Under the pieces are notes generated by a model. That model saw nothing but the letters and a program-made list of their open reading frames with translations, searched no databases and was not told the origin of the DNA. Of a stretch of DNA of 64,000 bases, positions 39,991-52,745 are shown in pieces; the first letter of the stretch is position 1, and each line of letters begins with the position of its first letter. The position numbers and the translations under genes were made by a program. The stretch is from Tetragonia tetragonoides. Lineage: Eukaryota; Streptophyta; Magnoliopsida; Caryophyllales; Aizoaceae. Location of the stretch: assembly GCA_038025085.1 (NCBI GenBank), contig CM076148.1, positions 1,986,501 through 2,050,500 of the forward strand, given 5' to 3'.

Positions 39991-40030
39991 AAAACCCTAA
40001 CCCTAACCCTAAAACCCAATTAGGGTTTCC
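39991..40030 (+). promoter_or_regulatory. Telo-box cluster in the PCF11-like leader
   Basis: AACCCTAACCCTAACCCTAA followed shortly by AATTAGGGTTT. Telo-boxes (AAACCCTAA) are common in 5' regions of plant housekeeping and translation-related genes, where they bind Myb-like telomere-repeat proteins and recruit other factors. Here they lie 50-90 bases upstream of the ATG. Confidence 0.6.
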
Positions 40031-40078
40031 CTCAATCATCATCAAACTCACCCTTCACCACCACAATCACATTCGCCG

Positions 40079-43000
40079 ATGCCAAACGACACCGTTCCGA
40101 AATCAACAGCACCGTCACCGATTCTCGATCGGTTTCGGTTGCTTTTAAAGGAGAGAGAAAACGAAATTAGGGCTTCCGAATTCGACGACGATAACGGTGT
40201 CGTTTCTTTCACTACTGAAGATATTGTGAGATTCTATGAAGATGTGCTCTCGGAACTTACTTTTAATTCGAAACCCTTAATCACCGATCTTACAATTATT
40301 GCTGGTGATCATAGGGAACACGCTGAGGGAATTGCTCGCGCTATTTGTGCTAGGGTTTTAGAGGTACGCTTGCCGATTCGAGTTGCTCCTTGTTCAAATC
40401 GGAAGTTTTAAGAATTAGGGTTTTTCGGTTTGTGTAAAATGTACAGTGTAATTATTTTGATTTCGTTTAATTATTTATTTTTAAGCCCAGTTTAGTTTAG
40501 AGTACCATGAATGTGTTTGTATACAGTGTAACAAAATTTAGTAGTTCATAGAGCAAGATTCTCAAAGTACTCTCTTTCTCTCTGTGTATGTTCATTTTTC
40601 GTTTTTTTTTTATATTTGTTTTAATTCATGAGTTTATTTTGAGCACTACCAATCTTAATTTCTCAGAAGGGCAATATATGGTTGTTGTTGAAATTTTGTA
40701 CTATAAGAGTACTAAATCTAGGGCAACTCTAATATGCATCAGTTATACCCAACATGTTTGTGATATTTTGTGGTCTTCATTGGTGGTTATGCATATGTAT
40801 GCAGGTTCCGATAGACCAAAAGTTGCCGTCTTTGTATTTATTGGATAGCATTGTCAAGAATATTGGGCGGGATTATGTTAGATACTTTGCTACCCATTTG
40901 GCTGAGGTGAGTATTTTCATACGTTACATACATGGACTTTTGTTGTCCTGGATTAATGTACAGATGTTTGATAGTGAATTTTTGAAAATTTTATTGATTT
41001 GGGCACTTTAGATTAGACTAATACTGTAAGATAGAAGCACTTTCTGGAAAGGGTTGACTCCGATACCTAGGCACATATATATGTTGATTACTTGTTGTCG
41101 AGTTTACATAACCCTAAAGCTGGGTTCTCCCTTATTTTGCATTCCGTTAATTTTTCCTTCTTCTTTTGATTAAGGTATTTTGCGTGGCTTATAAATTGGT
41201 TCCTCGGAATCTGCAACCTTCAATGCGTCACCTGTTTGGAACTTGGTCATTAGTTTTCCCGCCATCAGTCCTTCGCAAGATTGAAGATGAACTGGAGTTC
41301 TCACCAGGGATGGACCAGCCGTCTTCCAGCTTAGCGAGTATGAGGGCTTCTGAGTCACCCCGACCCTCTCATGGCATACATGTCAATCCAAAATATCTGG
41401 AAGCAAGACGCAATTTTGATAATCCGTCAATGAATAATGTAAGATTTCGGGTGAACTCTTCTCCTATACCTTTGTGCTCTCTTTTCCTTTGACTCTGCTA
41501 CTTAATATATAAAACTTTTGGTTTGTCTGTTCTACAGCATGTAGTTTGCACTCAAATTCTGTCTTGTCTTCCTAAGCATTCGTGATGTTATTTCATTTTT
41601 GTTTGTTATCTTTCTGTTTCTTGTTAAAGTAACTAAAATCAAATGAAATCATTAAAATGCTATTGAAGTGAAAATCCTCGATAGATGTAGGTTTGAATTA
41701 TCTCTCGAGTAGGCGACTAATTAGGGATAAGGCTGCATGCATCTAGACCTCCCCAGATCATGCCCTAGGCGGGATACTTACTGTGTTGTTGTTGTTGTTG
41801 GTGGTGGTGTTGGTGTTGAGGTTTTAAATTTATGATGGCCTGGAAACTTCTGTATGAACATAATGCAGCTAGATGATTTGTTTGGTAAAAACAACAAGAA
41901 GAACCGGTGTGGCTTTCTGCTATTGAGAGCGGAGTCTTGATCTTTAACCTCGCCACGAGCAACTTTTGAAGTGAGATGTCAACAAGTTCTAAAAAGTTGG
42001 CTAGCCGTCTATCATGAAAATTTTGTAATTGAACTGATCATTGGTGTTGCTTATTCTCCCTGAGGTCAGTAAGGAAGTTAGGAATTAAACAATCGAAAGT
42101 CTTGTAAAAAGTGGGTTACTTACCAGATGTCTGTAGGTGTTGCAGTGTAATTAGGTAGATGGAATTCCTGACTGCTTAAATTTAATATATGCATTCGCCT
42201 AGTCTCAGGTATCCAATCATTAGTTGTTTGTCTTAAATTGTACATGACATTTTAGTCATTAAACTTTGCCACATCACACTACACAATAAAAAATTGACTG
42301 AAGGTTTGCACCACCTTTGTGTCATCATCTTAGTATTTGATTGCTCCAGTTTTATCTATACTTGTCCTTTTTTGTTTTCTGCCCCCTCTCATCTATGTAT
42401 AATATTCTTGTTTTCTTTTTGTTTTGCAGCCCCCCGCTCCCCTGTTATCTCTTGGTTTACTGCTACTTCCGTCCCCGCATTTATTTTTGTTTGGGGGGGG
42501 GGGAGGGGGTGTTGTTTCATCACGCTACTGTTCCTTACACTGCCTCTAATGATGATAATAATAATAAAACTATGCTCTACACTTGTATCGTTGTTTGGTG
42601 ACATAGCTTATTTATGTACTTTGTAGAGAAGTATGTGCTTTTATGTGGCCTGACACTGACTGCTAAAACTTGTTTCCCTTCTTGCAGAATGTCCAGCTTG
42701 CAAGAGGGGCATCTAATTTAAAGCCACTGGGTCAGAAACATTCTATAGGATATGAGGATTGTGATTCTGATCAAGGAGAGGGTGTGACCTCCAGTATTGG
42801 TGCCCATAGATTTAGCTCAACTGCATATGGAGGCCGTACGTCCTTTTCTCTATCGGCGGCCCCTTCTGTGAGTGGTCCTGGCAGACCTTTATCATCGTCA
42901 GTTGATGAGTATTCAGTGTCCAAGTCCCCAAGAAGGATTTTTGAAAGGACTTCTCCATCTCGTACAGGATATAATTATGGACGTAAGATGAGAGGAAGAG

Positions 43001-45450
43001 ATGAGGATAATGGTGACTGGCAGAAACGACTTCGTTCTGATGATTTGTATCGTGGTGCTGAAAATGTTGCTTCCTTCAATTTAAGTAATGGTCTTGAGCA
43101 TGACAGGCCAAGGGCGTTGATTGATGCTTATGGCCACGATGATGGACAAAGACATTTGATTGATAAGCCTTCAGCAATTGGTAGTCGGGTTTTGAATGGT
43201 GCTGTGAGCAATGCTGCACATTCATGGCAAAATACAGAAGAAGATGAGTTTGATTGGGAAGATATGAGCCCGACATTAGTTGATTGGAAGCCAAGTGATC
43301 ACACTCATTCTACCATTCCTTCTGGAAAATTCGGAGCTAGATCTGGTCTAGATCCTGGGGCTACACCTTTTGATCCTAGTTTCAGGAAGAGCAGTTGGAC
43401 AACTTCTAATCAGATGCATAGGCTAGAGGATTCGCAGAAACCTGTTGAAGATGCAAATCTGACCCAGGATGTATGATCCCTCGACCTCATGATATTATAT
43501 ATTTTTGTAAACTGGTCATTGTGAATACATTGCGATTAGCTCCCATGAAGGTCACATCACCTTCCTTAGTGGTTTATCATTAATCCCCATTAAGTTAGTA
43601 CTAACATACTTATTTTGGGATTCAATCAAATCTTTTTGGCTGATTTTCCTGTCTCTCTTCATCTCATTTGATTCTCCTGGGTATTTCTTTTCCTTGTGTA
43701 TAAGTTTGTCTATTCTATTCCGATATTCTCTCTTGACTCGATAGTTTTGGTCTATGGCAACTGATCGTATGCTATTGTAGATGATTACTAACATTCTTCT
43801 TGCATGGCAATTTACGTGCAGATTGGTCGAGGATTGTCCAACAATTCTTCTGTTTCAAGAAATCATATAAACCAATTTACGGAATATCATCATTCTCAAG
43901 GAGCTTGGAAGTTGCCAGGCTGTCCTGCTGAGCCTGTACAGAACCTTCCTGGTGTTGGCAGAGAAACTAGTTCTCAGTTGGCGTTTCCTGCAAGTGGAGT
44001 ACCTTCATCATTCCCTGATGGAAAGCCTTCTCAAGCCGATGATTTTGCCGCAGTCCCTAATGTTGCATCTAGAGTAGGTTCTTCAGGTTTTAGTTCTTTT
44101 GATGCAAATGCTCCTTCATCTGCTGTGGCACCAGTATCAGCTGGCTTATGGCCGTCTACGGGTGCTAATAACATGATGCCTATGTCATCTCTATATCAAC
44201 AGCAACAACAGCATAGAAGTCCCTTCAATTATATGAATTCAAACTACAGAGTCCCAAATCGTGGCCCTCAACAATTTGACCAGGATGATAGTAGAATTCC
44301 AATATCTGCAAAGCCGACACATTTGCAGCAGCCTGGGTTCACCCTTTTGCATCATCCGAGCCGGCCACCAGTCTTGCTGCATCAGCAGTTGCCACCGTCT
44401 CAAGAGCTTCGGCAAAATCCTGTATCAACTGCTGCACCATTGCTACCTCAGATGATACGGCCATCTGTGAGCCTTGGATATACACCACGGGGTCATGGTG
44501 TTGCTGCTAGTAATATGAACAATTTTATAACCAGCTGTCATTCTTCTATGCCTATCCAAAACGTCTCCAATGGTTCTGTGCAATTCCAAACACCTGTACC
44601 TACATACCTTCCAGGCCCTCGCCCTCCCTCACAAATGCTACCTCTTCCTCCGAGTTCTGGTCCCCTTGCTAACCAATTACCCACAGTTGGATATTCGGGT
44701 TTAATTACTTCTCTTGTTGCTCATGGTGTATTATCATTGCCGAAGCAGACCCCTGCACAGGTAAGTGATAAAGCAGTGATGCTACACAAAGAGGTTTCAT
44801 TTTGATATATTAATACTGACAGGATTCGTTGTTTAGCTACTTGTTATATTAAGGTATTTTCTATTTTAACCTTTGTTGTCAATTGTACAATGATTTCTCA
44901 TTTACGATAAAATTTTGATCAGGAGTCTCTTGGAGTAGAGTTTAATCTGGACCTTCTTAAAGTGCGTCATGAGTCATCCGTAAGGGCTTTATATGAGGAT
45001 CTACCCCGACAATGCACCACATGTGGGCTTCGGTTCAAGACCCAAGAAGAACACAGTAAACACATGGATTGGCATGTGACAAAAAACCGCATATCAAGGA
45101 ATCGTAAGCACAATCCCTCTCGAAAGTGGTTTGTGAGTGCCAGTATGTGGCTTAGTGGTGCAGAGACGTTGGGGACTGATGCAGCACCTGGATTTTTGCC
45201 TACTGAGAATGCTGTTGAGAACAGGGATGAGGAAGAGATGGCCGTGCCAGCAGATGAGAATCAGACTGCCTGTGAGTTATGTGGTGAATCCTTTGAAGAT
45301 TATTATAGTGATGAGACTGAGGAATGGATGTATAGAGGAGCTGTGTACTTGAATGTACCTGGTGGATCAGTAGTAGGCATGGACAGATCGCAATTAGGCC
45401 CTATAGTGCATGCCAAATGTAGGTCTGAAACTACTACTGCACCCAGCTAA
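40079..45450 (+). CDS. PCF11-like cleavage and polyadenylation factor
   Basis: Nuclear mRNA 3'-end processing factor of the Pcf11/PCFS4 type. Its CID binds the RNA polymerase II CTD. Exons: 40079-40363, 40805-40906, 41175-41438, 42688-43470, 43822-44760 and 44923-45450, all of phase 0, giving 966 aa. The N-terminal CID spans about residues 12-140 ([49 protein letters not shown]). The middle is long, disordered and Ser/Pro/Gln-rich, with the conserved [10 protein letters not shown]. The C-terminus carries a [13 protein letters not shown] zinc finger (about 822-842), the signature [11 protein letters not shown], and a second Cys/His module beginning CELCGESF (about 908) and ending HAKC. Arabidopsis PCFS4 promotes flowering through FCA processing. 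Whether this copy does so is unknown. Frame and splice sites look intact. The promoter directly abuts fold-back element 2. Confidence 0.93.
41781..41820. repeat. GTT/GGT microsatellite in the PCF11-like intron 3
   Basis: (GTT)n followed by GGT/GTTGGT units. A G-rich run lies nearby at 42492-42509. Confidence 0.7.
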
Positions 45451-47865
45451 CATTTGATTTCTGATGTACAGGTTTGTATCTTGCTTATGCTACTGGTCTC
45501 TTTAGTTGTTTCCTGCCTTGAGATTAGTGCCTATCAGCATTACTATTGATCTTCAAGACGCATTTGCATGGGGTTGCATAGAACCTTTTGATGTTTGTCT
45601 GTAGTAACTATGGTCAGGGTGTGCATTACAAGTGAAGACAAGTATAGGGTATATAAATGGATTAAACTTTGAAGATTTACTTGTTGAGTTGGAAATTGTG
45701 TAGGTCACGCAATCATCTATTAGTGTTTTTCTCCGAGGAGCATGAAAGCTCTCTTGGATAATTTGGTACTCCATAAATTGATGTTTATTGGTGCTGAACT
45801 GCTGATAGGTTGGGTTTTTGTCAATCAGTAATATGAAATGTGATATCTGGAACTGGGGCAGAAATATTTGTACAGCGCTATCTTGTATGACCATGCTGGA
45901 CAAGTTGTCATAGAGTATTACAGTACTTGCATGTGTTACATTCACGATTATAATCCAGTTACTATGTCTTAAATCATTCTCTTTTTCATAATGTACAGGG
46001 ACATTTGGGAAGGTAGCCAAAGGAAAGAGATGAGGAGTTAATTATCGGCTTAGATGTCTTATTTCACCTGTAACATTAATTTGAGTTTTTTTTTGCCCCT
46101 TTAGCGGTAGTTCTGTACCCCATCCCCTCCAAAGTTTTCTGCCTTGATGCTTGAGGTGTGGTGGCCTGATTCCAAAATCATGTATATACAGCTGGAGATA
46201 TACCATCTATAGTCCGTTGCAGTTGCAGCTAAATGCTTTGGCTCAATTCTCATCTTTGGCGCTCTTTTCTCCGCATTGCTGGATTTGTGGAGGATAGCAG
46301 ATTGTTTCTCAATCCCCCACCCCTTCAGTCCCCCCTCCCCTCCTTTCTTATAATTACCTATATACTCTTTACTACTTAGGATGAAGTGTAAGTAGTTGAG
46401 CACTTCTGCAAACATATTATATCTTGTATGTGCTGCAGGGATGAACTGATGCGATTGATTCCGGGAGCAGATGCTGTTGCCCTTTGGTATATGAGCTCAT
46501 CTGTCAAATGATACTATGATCTAGATATTCAAAATTGCAAATGTGTTTCCAACATGACTTGTAATCGATATTTTTATTTTTGCTGTGCAACTGTGCAAGC
46601 ACTTTGTTACTTTTATGAAGTAATGTCAATGGAGGTACAAGGATTGTTTACATTTTATTATCAAGATGCATTCAGATTTCCGGTTGTCGATTGAGTACTT
46701 GAATTAGATTAATTTATCTGTATTATGAATACTGTTTTTCTCCAAATTCATAATTCTTGTCTTAGTTCTGACCTTATCTGGGGAAAGATAAGAATGTGTA
46801 GCTATAAAGTGTGCAGATTGCGTAGAGTAACAGAGTTAAACCTATGTAGTTAAGAAGATTACCTATTTATGTTTGAACAAATTTGACTGAAGTGATGGAA
46901 ATCTACGAGTTTGACTTGTTTTCATATGGGCATTAAGGTACAATTGAAATTACTAATTTTCGAAGCTCAACCAAAATTATCAAAAGAAGTTGTGAAGCTT
47001 AACCATAGCGAAGTTTAAGTTCTCCAGCTACTACGAAGCCATACAAGTACAATTTCAAACATTGCTCTAATGGCGTCAATTTGTGAACTCTGTGTCTCCC
47101 TCTCGAACGCCTGGTTCTTTATTCAACAATCAACATCTTTAGCTATCATACATGTAGTATAGTTAAGCAAGTTTATTGAGGAAATTATAATATCGAAAAC
47201 AGCTTCAAATTGAAAGAAACCAATTTTTTTGAGGGGAAAGAAAAACATTGGGAGTTTCAGAACAAGGCTATATATATCAATCTATAAGTCAGGTTTCTAT
47301 AAAAGTGCCTATCGTTTCTAACTTTAAACGGTGTTATAATTTTTAGTACTCTATAGGTTACTAGAGATTAACTTTAAGAATATTTCACGGCAAATTCTTA
47401 GCTATACTTGAGAGGAGCGAATTTGGCTACACCCACAACGTAGTAGTGGTTGATATTTCATTATACACGTGTCATTTTTTAAAAGAAAAAAATTTGTATA
47501 ATACGATCTTACCGTGCGATAACAACCGATCATAGTTCAATATACATTGAACAAAAAGTGTTACATACAGAATTTGAACACAAATGGTTGTCCATGTAAA
47601 TTTTTTGAGTGACAACCATTTCTATAGATTCATTAATTTTTTGTTTTCTTTGGGTGCAAGATCTAATGTGTACTTCAAAAGTGAAATTTTGCAATATGTG
47701 AATCCAAAATGTAGTGTTCTCAAAAAAAAAAAAAAAAAACAAAAGGTAAGACTTGTGAAAAAAAAAGTTTAGCACACTCTCTTGTCAAAAAAAAAAAGAA
47801 GCAAGCTCTAAAACAACAAAAAAAGGCCGCTCATCAGTGAACACTGAAGAACTCGAGCTGCTACA
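45451..47865. other. 3' flank of the PCF11-like gene and 5' flank of mTERF
   Basis: 45451-46650 probably holds a long 3' UTR, perhaps spliced: GTACAGG motifs near 45470 and 46000 resemble splice sites. No further gene seen up to 47865. A runs occur near 47722-47740 and 47789. Confidence 0.45.
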
Positions 47866-49002
47866 ATGCTCAGGCAGTTCTCTAATGGCGCCCATTTACA
47901 AATCCTTTTGTCTCTCCATCTCAAACACCTATTTTTATACTCAACATCTACAGCAAAAGATGCCCCTTTGCACAGTTACACATCTATGGCTGATTACTTA
48001 ATGAAGTCGCTGGGTTTCTCAAAAGCGAATGCAATAACTGCATCGAAAAAGGTCAGTCCATCGAAGCTCAAATCCTCAAGAAATCCTGATTTAGTCGTTG
48101 GTTTCTTTAAAAAACATGGATTTAACCATACCCAGATCAAAAAAATGATATCTTTGACCCCAGAATTGCTATGGTTTGATGTTGGTAAAACCCTAGTACC
48201 CAAATTCAATGCTTTGCAAGAACTGGGTATTAAAGGTTCTGACTTAACTCAAGTTCTTTCATCGAATCCTTCAATGTTTAAAAAGAGACCATTTGTCCCT
48301 ATGATTAATTTCCTAAAATCAGAGTTAGGCAACAATGATGTTTTGGTGAGAGTGTTGAAGAGGGCATACTGGTTGATAACTATGGATGTTTCTAAGTTAC
48401 AGCCCAATTTGGAGCTATTGCGGCGTTATGGGCTGTCTAAGGAAAGGGTCCAAAAAATGCTGATTCTTAGTTCTGAAATTTTTGGATATGAACCTAAAAA
48501 GCTTGAACAAATTCTAGTTAGGGTTGAAAAAGAGCTTGGGATTCCTCGCTCCTCGTGCATGTTCCCTAATGGGATTGTTATGCTAGCTTCATCGAGTGAC
48601 AAAACTAGAGAAGCAAAGTATGAGTTGTTTAGGAGTTTTGGATGGACTGAATCAGATATCATGACCTTGGTGAGGAAACTACCAAGTTGTATGATGTTAT
48701 CAGAGACTACGCTTTGCCATCGGTTGAATTTTTTCATGAAAGACTTGGGGTGTGAGCCGGAGTATATAGCTTGCCGCCCTTACGTGTTGGCGTATAACAC
48801 AGAAGCGAGGGTTCTTCCACGATTTGCCTTCTTGAAGGTATTGAGAAAGATGGAATTGATTGGTGCTAGCCCAAGTATTGTATACGCTATATGCAAGAGT
48901 GAGCCTGAGTTTCTGCAACAGTTTGTGCTTCCCTACAAGGACAAGTTGCCTGAGCTCTGTGAAGCATACATTCATAGGAAAAAAGCTCGTCCTTGGCTGT
49001 AA
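47866..49002 (+). CDS. mTERF family protein, organelle-targeted, intronless
   Basis: 378 aa. mTERF proteins bind organellar nucleic acids through stacked two-to-three-helix repeats and act in mitochondrial or plastid transcription and RNA processing. Residues 1-25 (MLRQFSNGAHLQILLSLHLK) form an amphipathic, acid-free presequence typical of mitochondrial import. Repeats follow: FFKKHGFNHTQIKKMISLTP, LQELGIKGSDLTQVLSSNP, LRRYGLSKERVQKMLILSSE, FRSFGWTESDIMTLVRKLPS, each with the mTERF Pro/Leu spacing. The LEQILVRVEKELGIPRSSCMF and MKDLGCEPEYIACRPYVLAY stretches are typical of the large plant intronless clade. The frame is intact. Starting at its stop codon, the following DNA is tandemly duplicated, but the mTERF body itself is not seen in the second unit. 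Confidence 0.92.
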   Translation: MLRQFSNGAHLQILLSLHLKHLFLYSTSTAKDAPLHSYTSMADYLMKSLGFSKANAITASKKVSPSKLKSSRNPDLVVGFFKKHGFNHTQIKKMISLTPELLWFDVGKTLVPKFNALQELGIKGSDLTQVLSSNPSMFKKRPFVPMINFLKSELGNNDVLVRVLKRAYWLITMDVSKLQPNLELLRRYGLSKERVQKMLILSSEIFGYEPKKLEQILVRVEKELGIPRSSCMFPNGIVMLASSSDKTREAKYELFRSFGWTESDIMTLVRKLPSCMMLSETTLCHRLNFFMKDLGCEPEYIACRPYVLAYNTEARVLPRFAFLKVLRKMELIGASPSIVYAICKSEPEFLQQFVLPYKDKLPELCEAYIHRKKARPWL

Positions 49003-50809
49003 AATGCTGGTAAGATGATAAGTTTATTGTGAGCAAAGCATTTTCTTTTTTAAAAGGGTGTTGTTTATTGTTTGGCAATGTAAAATAACAAGGTTCTTTC
49101 TTGCCTCAAGTCTCTCTGGGGTAAATCTGAGTGACTAGGCAGTTGAATATGTTGAGGATCTATTTCAGCCGTTCAGTGGTGGAATTAGTTAGTTGGTCAT
49201 CTGTCATTTTGACATGATCTCGAGTGCCTGTATTTTTTTGGTAGAGCAACCTTCAAAGAAGTCAATTTGTATTACTTTCAACAGCCTTAGACTTACAATG
49301 GCATTGTTGCATCAGTTGTAGAAGTGACTTGTGAAAGCTTAATAGATCTCTAGTAAGGATTTTCAGAATGAAAAAGGTGTCATATCTCCTAGATACTTGA
49401 ATGACAGTATGGCAATTTAATCCTATGACGTCAACATGTTCTTGCTTATTATTCTTAAAAGATAATTGAACATCGACCTGTTATCACATGAGGTCACAAT
49501 TGCTGACATTTGTGGTTATGCAAGTGGGGTTATGGATCATGTGTTAGCTGAGGCAACATGCAGTTGGGGAGTTCTGAAGAATGAGCTCCCACTTTGTGTC
49601 CAATGTGTTTTTTAAACCGCCTCAGTGATCTTGGTATATTGGTTAGTATTAAATGACAACCTTTTTCAATCATGTGAGCTCAGTGCAATCAATAAGACTA
49701 TGATGTTTCTGTTATGCAGCGTATGCTCAATATTGCGAAGAATAGTGGGCAGTGACAAGTACAAGGGCGTGACGATTTTGTAACTTGCATTTTTAAGTCT
49801 TTATTGTTGTGTACCTTTTAATTACTGAATTACTGATTTGTAATCATTTGGTGTGCTAATAGTTTCTTTCGCCCTCTTTCCTACCCCAGATGGCCATTTA
49901 GTGTGTCAATACTTCATAGTCTCCCCCGCGGCCCCCGCGCTTCTTAGTCCCCAATGTTCCCTGACCTGCAGTAGATAGTCATTTATCTATCATAAGAGAG
50001 TCATTGACTCATTTCATATTAGTATATTACAGCTAGAGGTTTCAGCCTGCTGTTCTTTTTCTATGTTACTCTGATTCCTTAAATTGACAAATAAAGCTGT
50101 CAAATAAGATATCACAGAATACTGTTGCTGTCCCCTGAATGGTTTAAGGTCCGTGAATTATGGTTATTGGTCAAAACTCGCAACAATGCTGCTGGTGAAT
50201 CTTTGATAAAATTGATTGCTAGCGAGGACTTCGATAATAAGTGAATTGGAGTACTCTCCTTAGTACCTACTGCAAGCATTAAAATTCGTTACTGTGTAAA
50301 GGTTTGGCTTTGGGCGTGTACAATGATGTGTGCCCGCATCAATAGAGATTAGAGAACAGTGGGTCGAAGTTCTTGGCTTTAAAGTTCTAAGTTGTTTTCT
50401 TGTTATCCCATTTCCATTCTGTTTCGCCATGCCTACATATTTTTTTTCCTTCTGTGATACCGTTTTTCATCCTTGAATAGTTGAACAGGGATCAGTGTTT
50501 TTGACGTGGTATGTTTATGCAGCATAGTGAAATGTGGCTTTGCAGCAAGCCATATTTATATTTTTAGATAACATGGGTATCCAAGCTTTGCTTGACATGT
50601 TTAACAGTTCATGTCTGTCATATATTGCGGTTGCAGGGCCCTTTCTTTCTTATTCTTCTTAACAGGATGTGGGTTTAGGGAAGGGATCAAAAGAGCTGCA
50701 GAATTTAGACTGTACCTGCAGCTAAATTGGTATAGAGTCTATAGACAATGTTATATGTAAAATTTAAGTTCATTCTACACAAATAGTTTGATTTAAGCAT
50801 GAATGGTCT

Positions 50810-50889
50810 TTATGTTTAGTCATGTGGTGCTCGGAGATGATTGCATTCCAGAAAAGCTATCATCTCCGGCACCACATGACTAAACATAA
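50810..50889. repeat. Palindrome with 31-base arms and 17-base spacer
   Basis: Left arm 50810-50841 (TTATGTTTAGTCATGTGGTG, then CTCGGAGATGAT) pairs with right arm 50859-50889 with a single indel. The spacer is TGCATTCCAGAAAAGCT. The homologous site in unit 2 (55771-55819) has only the left arm followed by the reverse complement of this spacer. Confidence 0.85.
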
Positions 50890-51815
50890 GTAGGCATAGT
50901 TTCTCTAGTCTGAGGAAGATGATTATTTTTATCTCACAAGATGATTACAAAATATTGAACTCTTTTCATGTGGCATTGCTACTGCGCAGGAGAATGGTGG
51001 ATCAGTGATATTTTTGAGCTCATCAAAATTTTCTGAGGGTTCTTACCCAATCATCAGAAGAGTGAAATATGATCAGACTGCAGAATGGTAGTAGCATCGT
51101 TGTGCCCACTGATGTTATTTTCATCTGTACAAGAGTTCACAAACTCTTGTATCTGCATGGACCTTAACAAAATCTATTTTCATGTCGGTATTTATTGTTT
51201 TCTTAATATTTTTGGTTTGTGAAATTTTTGTTTAAGCAAGGTGGTTTTTTCATAGGATGACCAACTATGCGTTGAGGTGTCCTGCAGGAGGTGGTAATAT
51301 TTTCAGGAGTCGACTTGGAGCAAGTAAAGAAGCTTGTACTTCAGAGGTAAGATTAATCTGAGCTAGCAATTGCATTGTTCACCCATCCTCTGTCTTTGAA
51401 CAGTCCTCATTGTTGTTTGACGTAAGCTGGATTAACCAATTACGATGTCAAGTGAATTCCTATTACTGCTGAACCCAACTTTGTGGTATATTGGCTAGCA
51501 AGCGCTACTCTATAGTCTATAGTAGTGATATTATTTCCGTGATGGAGCCGCTTAACAACGATATGAGGGACTTACTAGTTTGTTAGTTGGCAGGTTTTCT
51601 AGGCCTAGAATGATCCCCATGGAGTCTTGTGTATGTGTGGTCTGCATCAAAACATTTTTACCGTCTTTACTTGGGTTCAGGGAGGGAATTCAAGTTCCTC
51701 TTGACATGTAGGCATCTTCATCTCTAGCTTCATAGAACTATACACTGCAGTCTACACGTGCGATTGTCTGTCAGGAAGCTAAGCTCAGAGCCAACCCCAG
51801 GATAGTCCTGCAATA
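50885..51815 (-). pseudogene. Old TrpB-like relic A
   Basis: Two recognisable scraps in gene order on the minus strand. 51815-51768 reads LQDYPGVGSELSFLTDN, the exon after the large PLP-domain exon. Near 50915-50885 a short remnant matches the last exon (CATAGTTTCTCTAGTCT region). The DNA between is degraded. It corresponds to relic B at 56246-57225 in unit 2. Confidence 0.6.
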
Positions 51816-52745
51816 TGCAAAGTTTCAGTGTGGTTTTGGAAGTGGATGAGACGTTCGTTCCCTTGGAAATTGGACTCTGAACTAGATGATCTCTGATCCT
51901 TTTTGTTTTGCACTTTTTTTCTTGTTTGTTTTTGTTTTTCGCTGCCAGTTCAAAATTGGACTCACAAGCACCCAATGACAATGTAGTATTGTAGCTGTTA
52001 GATATATACTAGCTGCCTTGCAGACTGCAATACTATATACATTCTGAAACTTATGTATATATGGTTCAACCAAGCCTCTATTGTAGCTACAAGCTGATGA
52101 CTTGCAGACAGCAATACTACAATATACAAGCACCCAATGACAATGTAGTATTACAGCTGCAAGTTCCAGTGTTTTTCTGTGTGTGTTTCATAGAGGCCTT
52201 TTGTAATTTAAGTGTCAAATTACAAAACAAAAGATCTAGGTTGTCTTTTGGTTCACTAAGGGAGGTTGCAATTCCCGAGTAGTTCTAAGTGTCAAAAGTT
52301 GTTTGGTTGAACCCATGAAGTTCCACTTACCTGGATAAACAACTTTTCTCACTATCTGAAGACTGGAAGCTAAGTTAAACTTCTGCAATTTTTTTGTCAA
52401 CCGAACTCAATATTCTGTACTTGCAATTTCTATGTTTTTTCTTGTCGACCGAACTACCATTAAGACAGCAAAGCCAAGCCATACTCAATCTTGAATCGAG
52501 TCCTTAATGAGTTGAGTCATAGAGATTATTTTTCAATCGATGAAGTATACTTCAATTTATGTTACATTCTCCCCTATATTAAAGAAGTGTAAATACTTGA
52601 AGCTAAACACTTCTAGGAATGAGCTATGTTTGTGAACAGACTCGAGCTCGGTGTGTGCTTCAGTCTTGACACAAAAATGCATAAACACGATAAAACTTGG
52701 CTTGTTTTATCCACTGCATGGATCCTAATAAGAACATTGGAGCTG

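Noticed and set aside
39825..40148. Upstream frame with ATG at 39825 as the start of the PCF11-like gene
   Set aside because: It is out of frame with the CID. The ATG at 40079 opens directly into the conserved [12 protein letters not shown] segment.
50810..50889. A microRNA precursor
   Set aside because: The stem is nearly perfect and symmetric, unlike most miRNA precursors, and unit 2 shows it arose by an inverted copying event. Small-RNA data would be needed.
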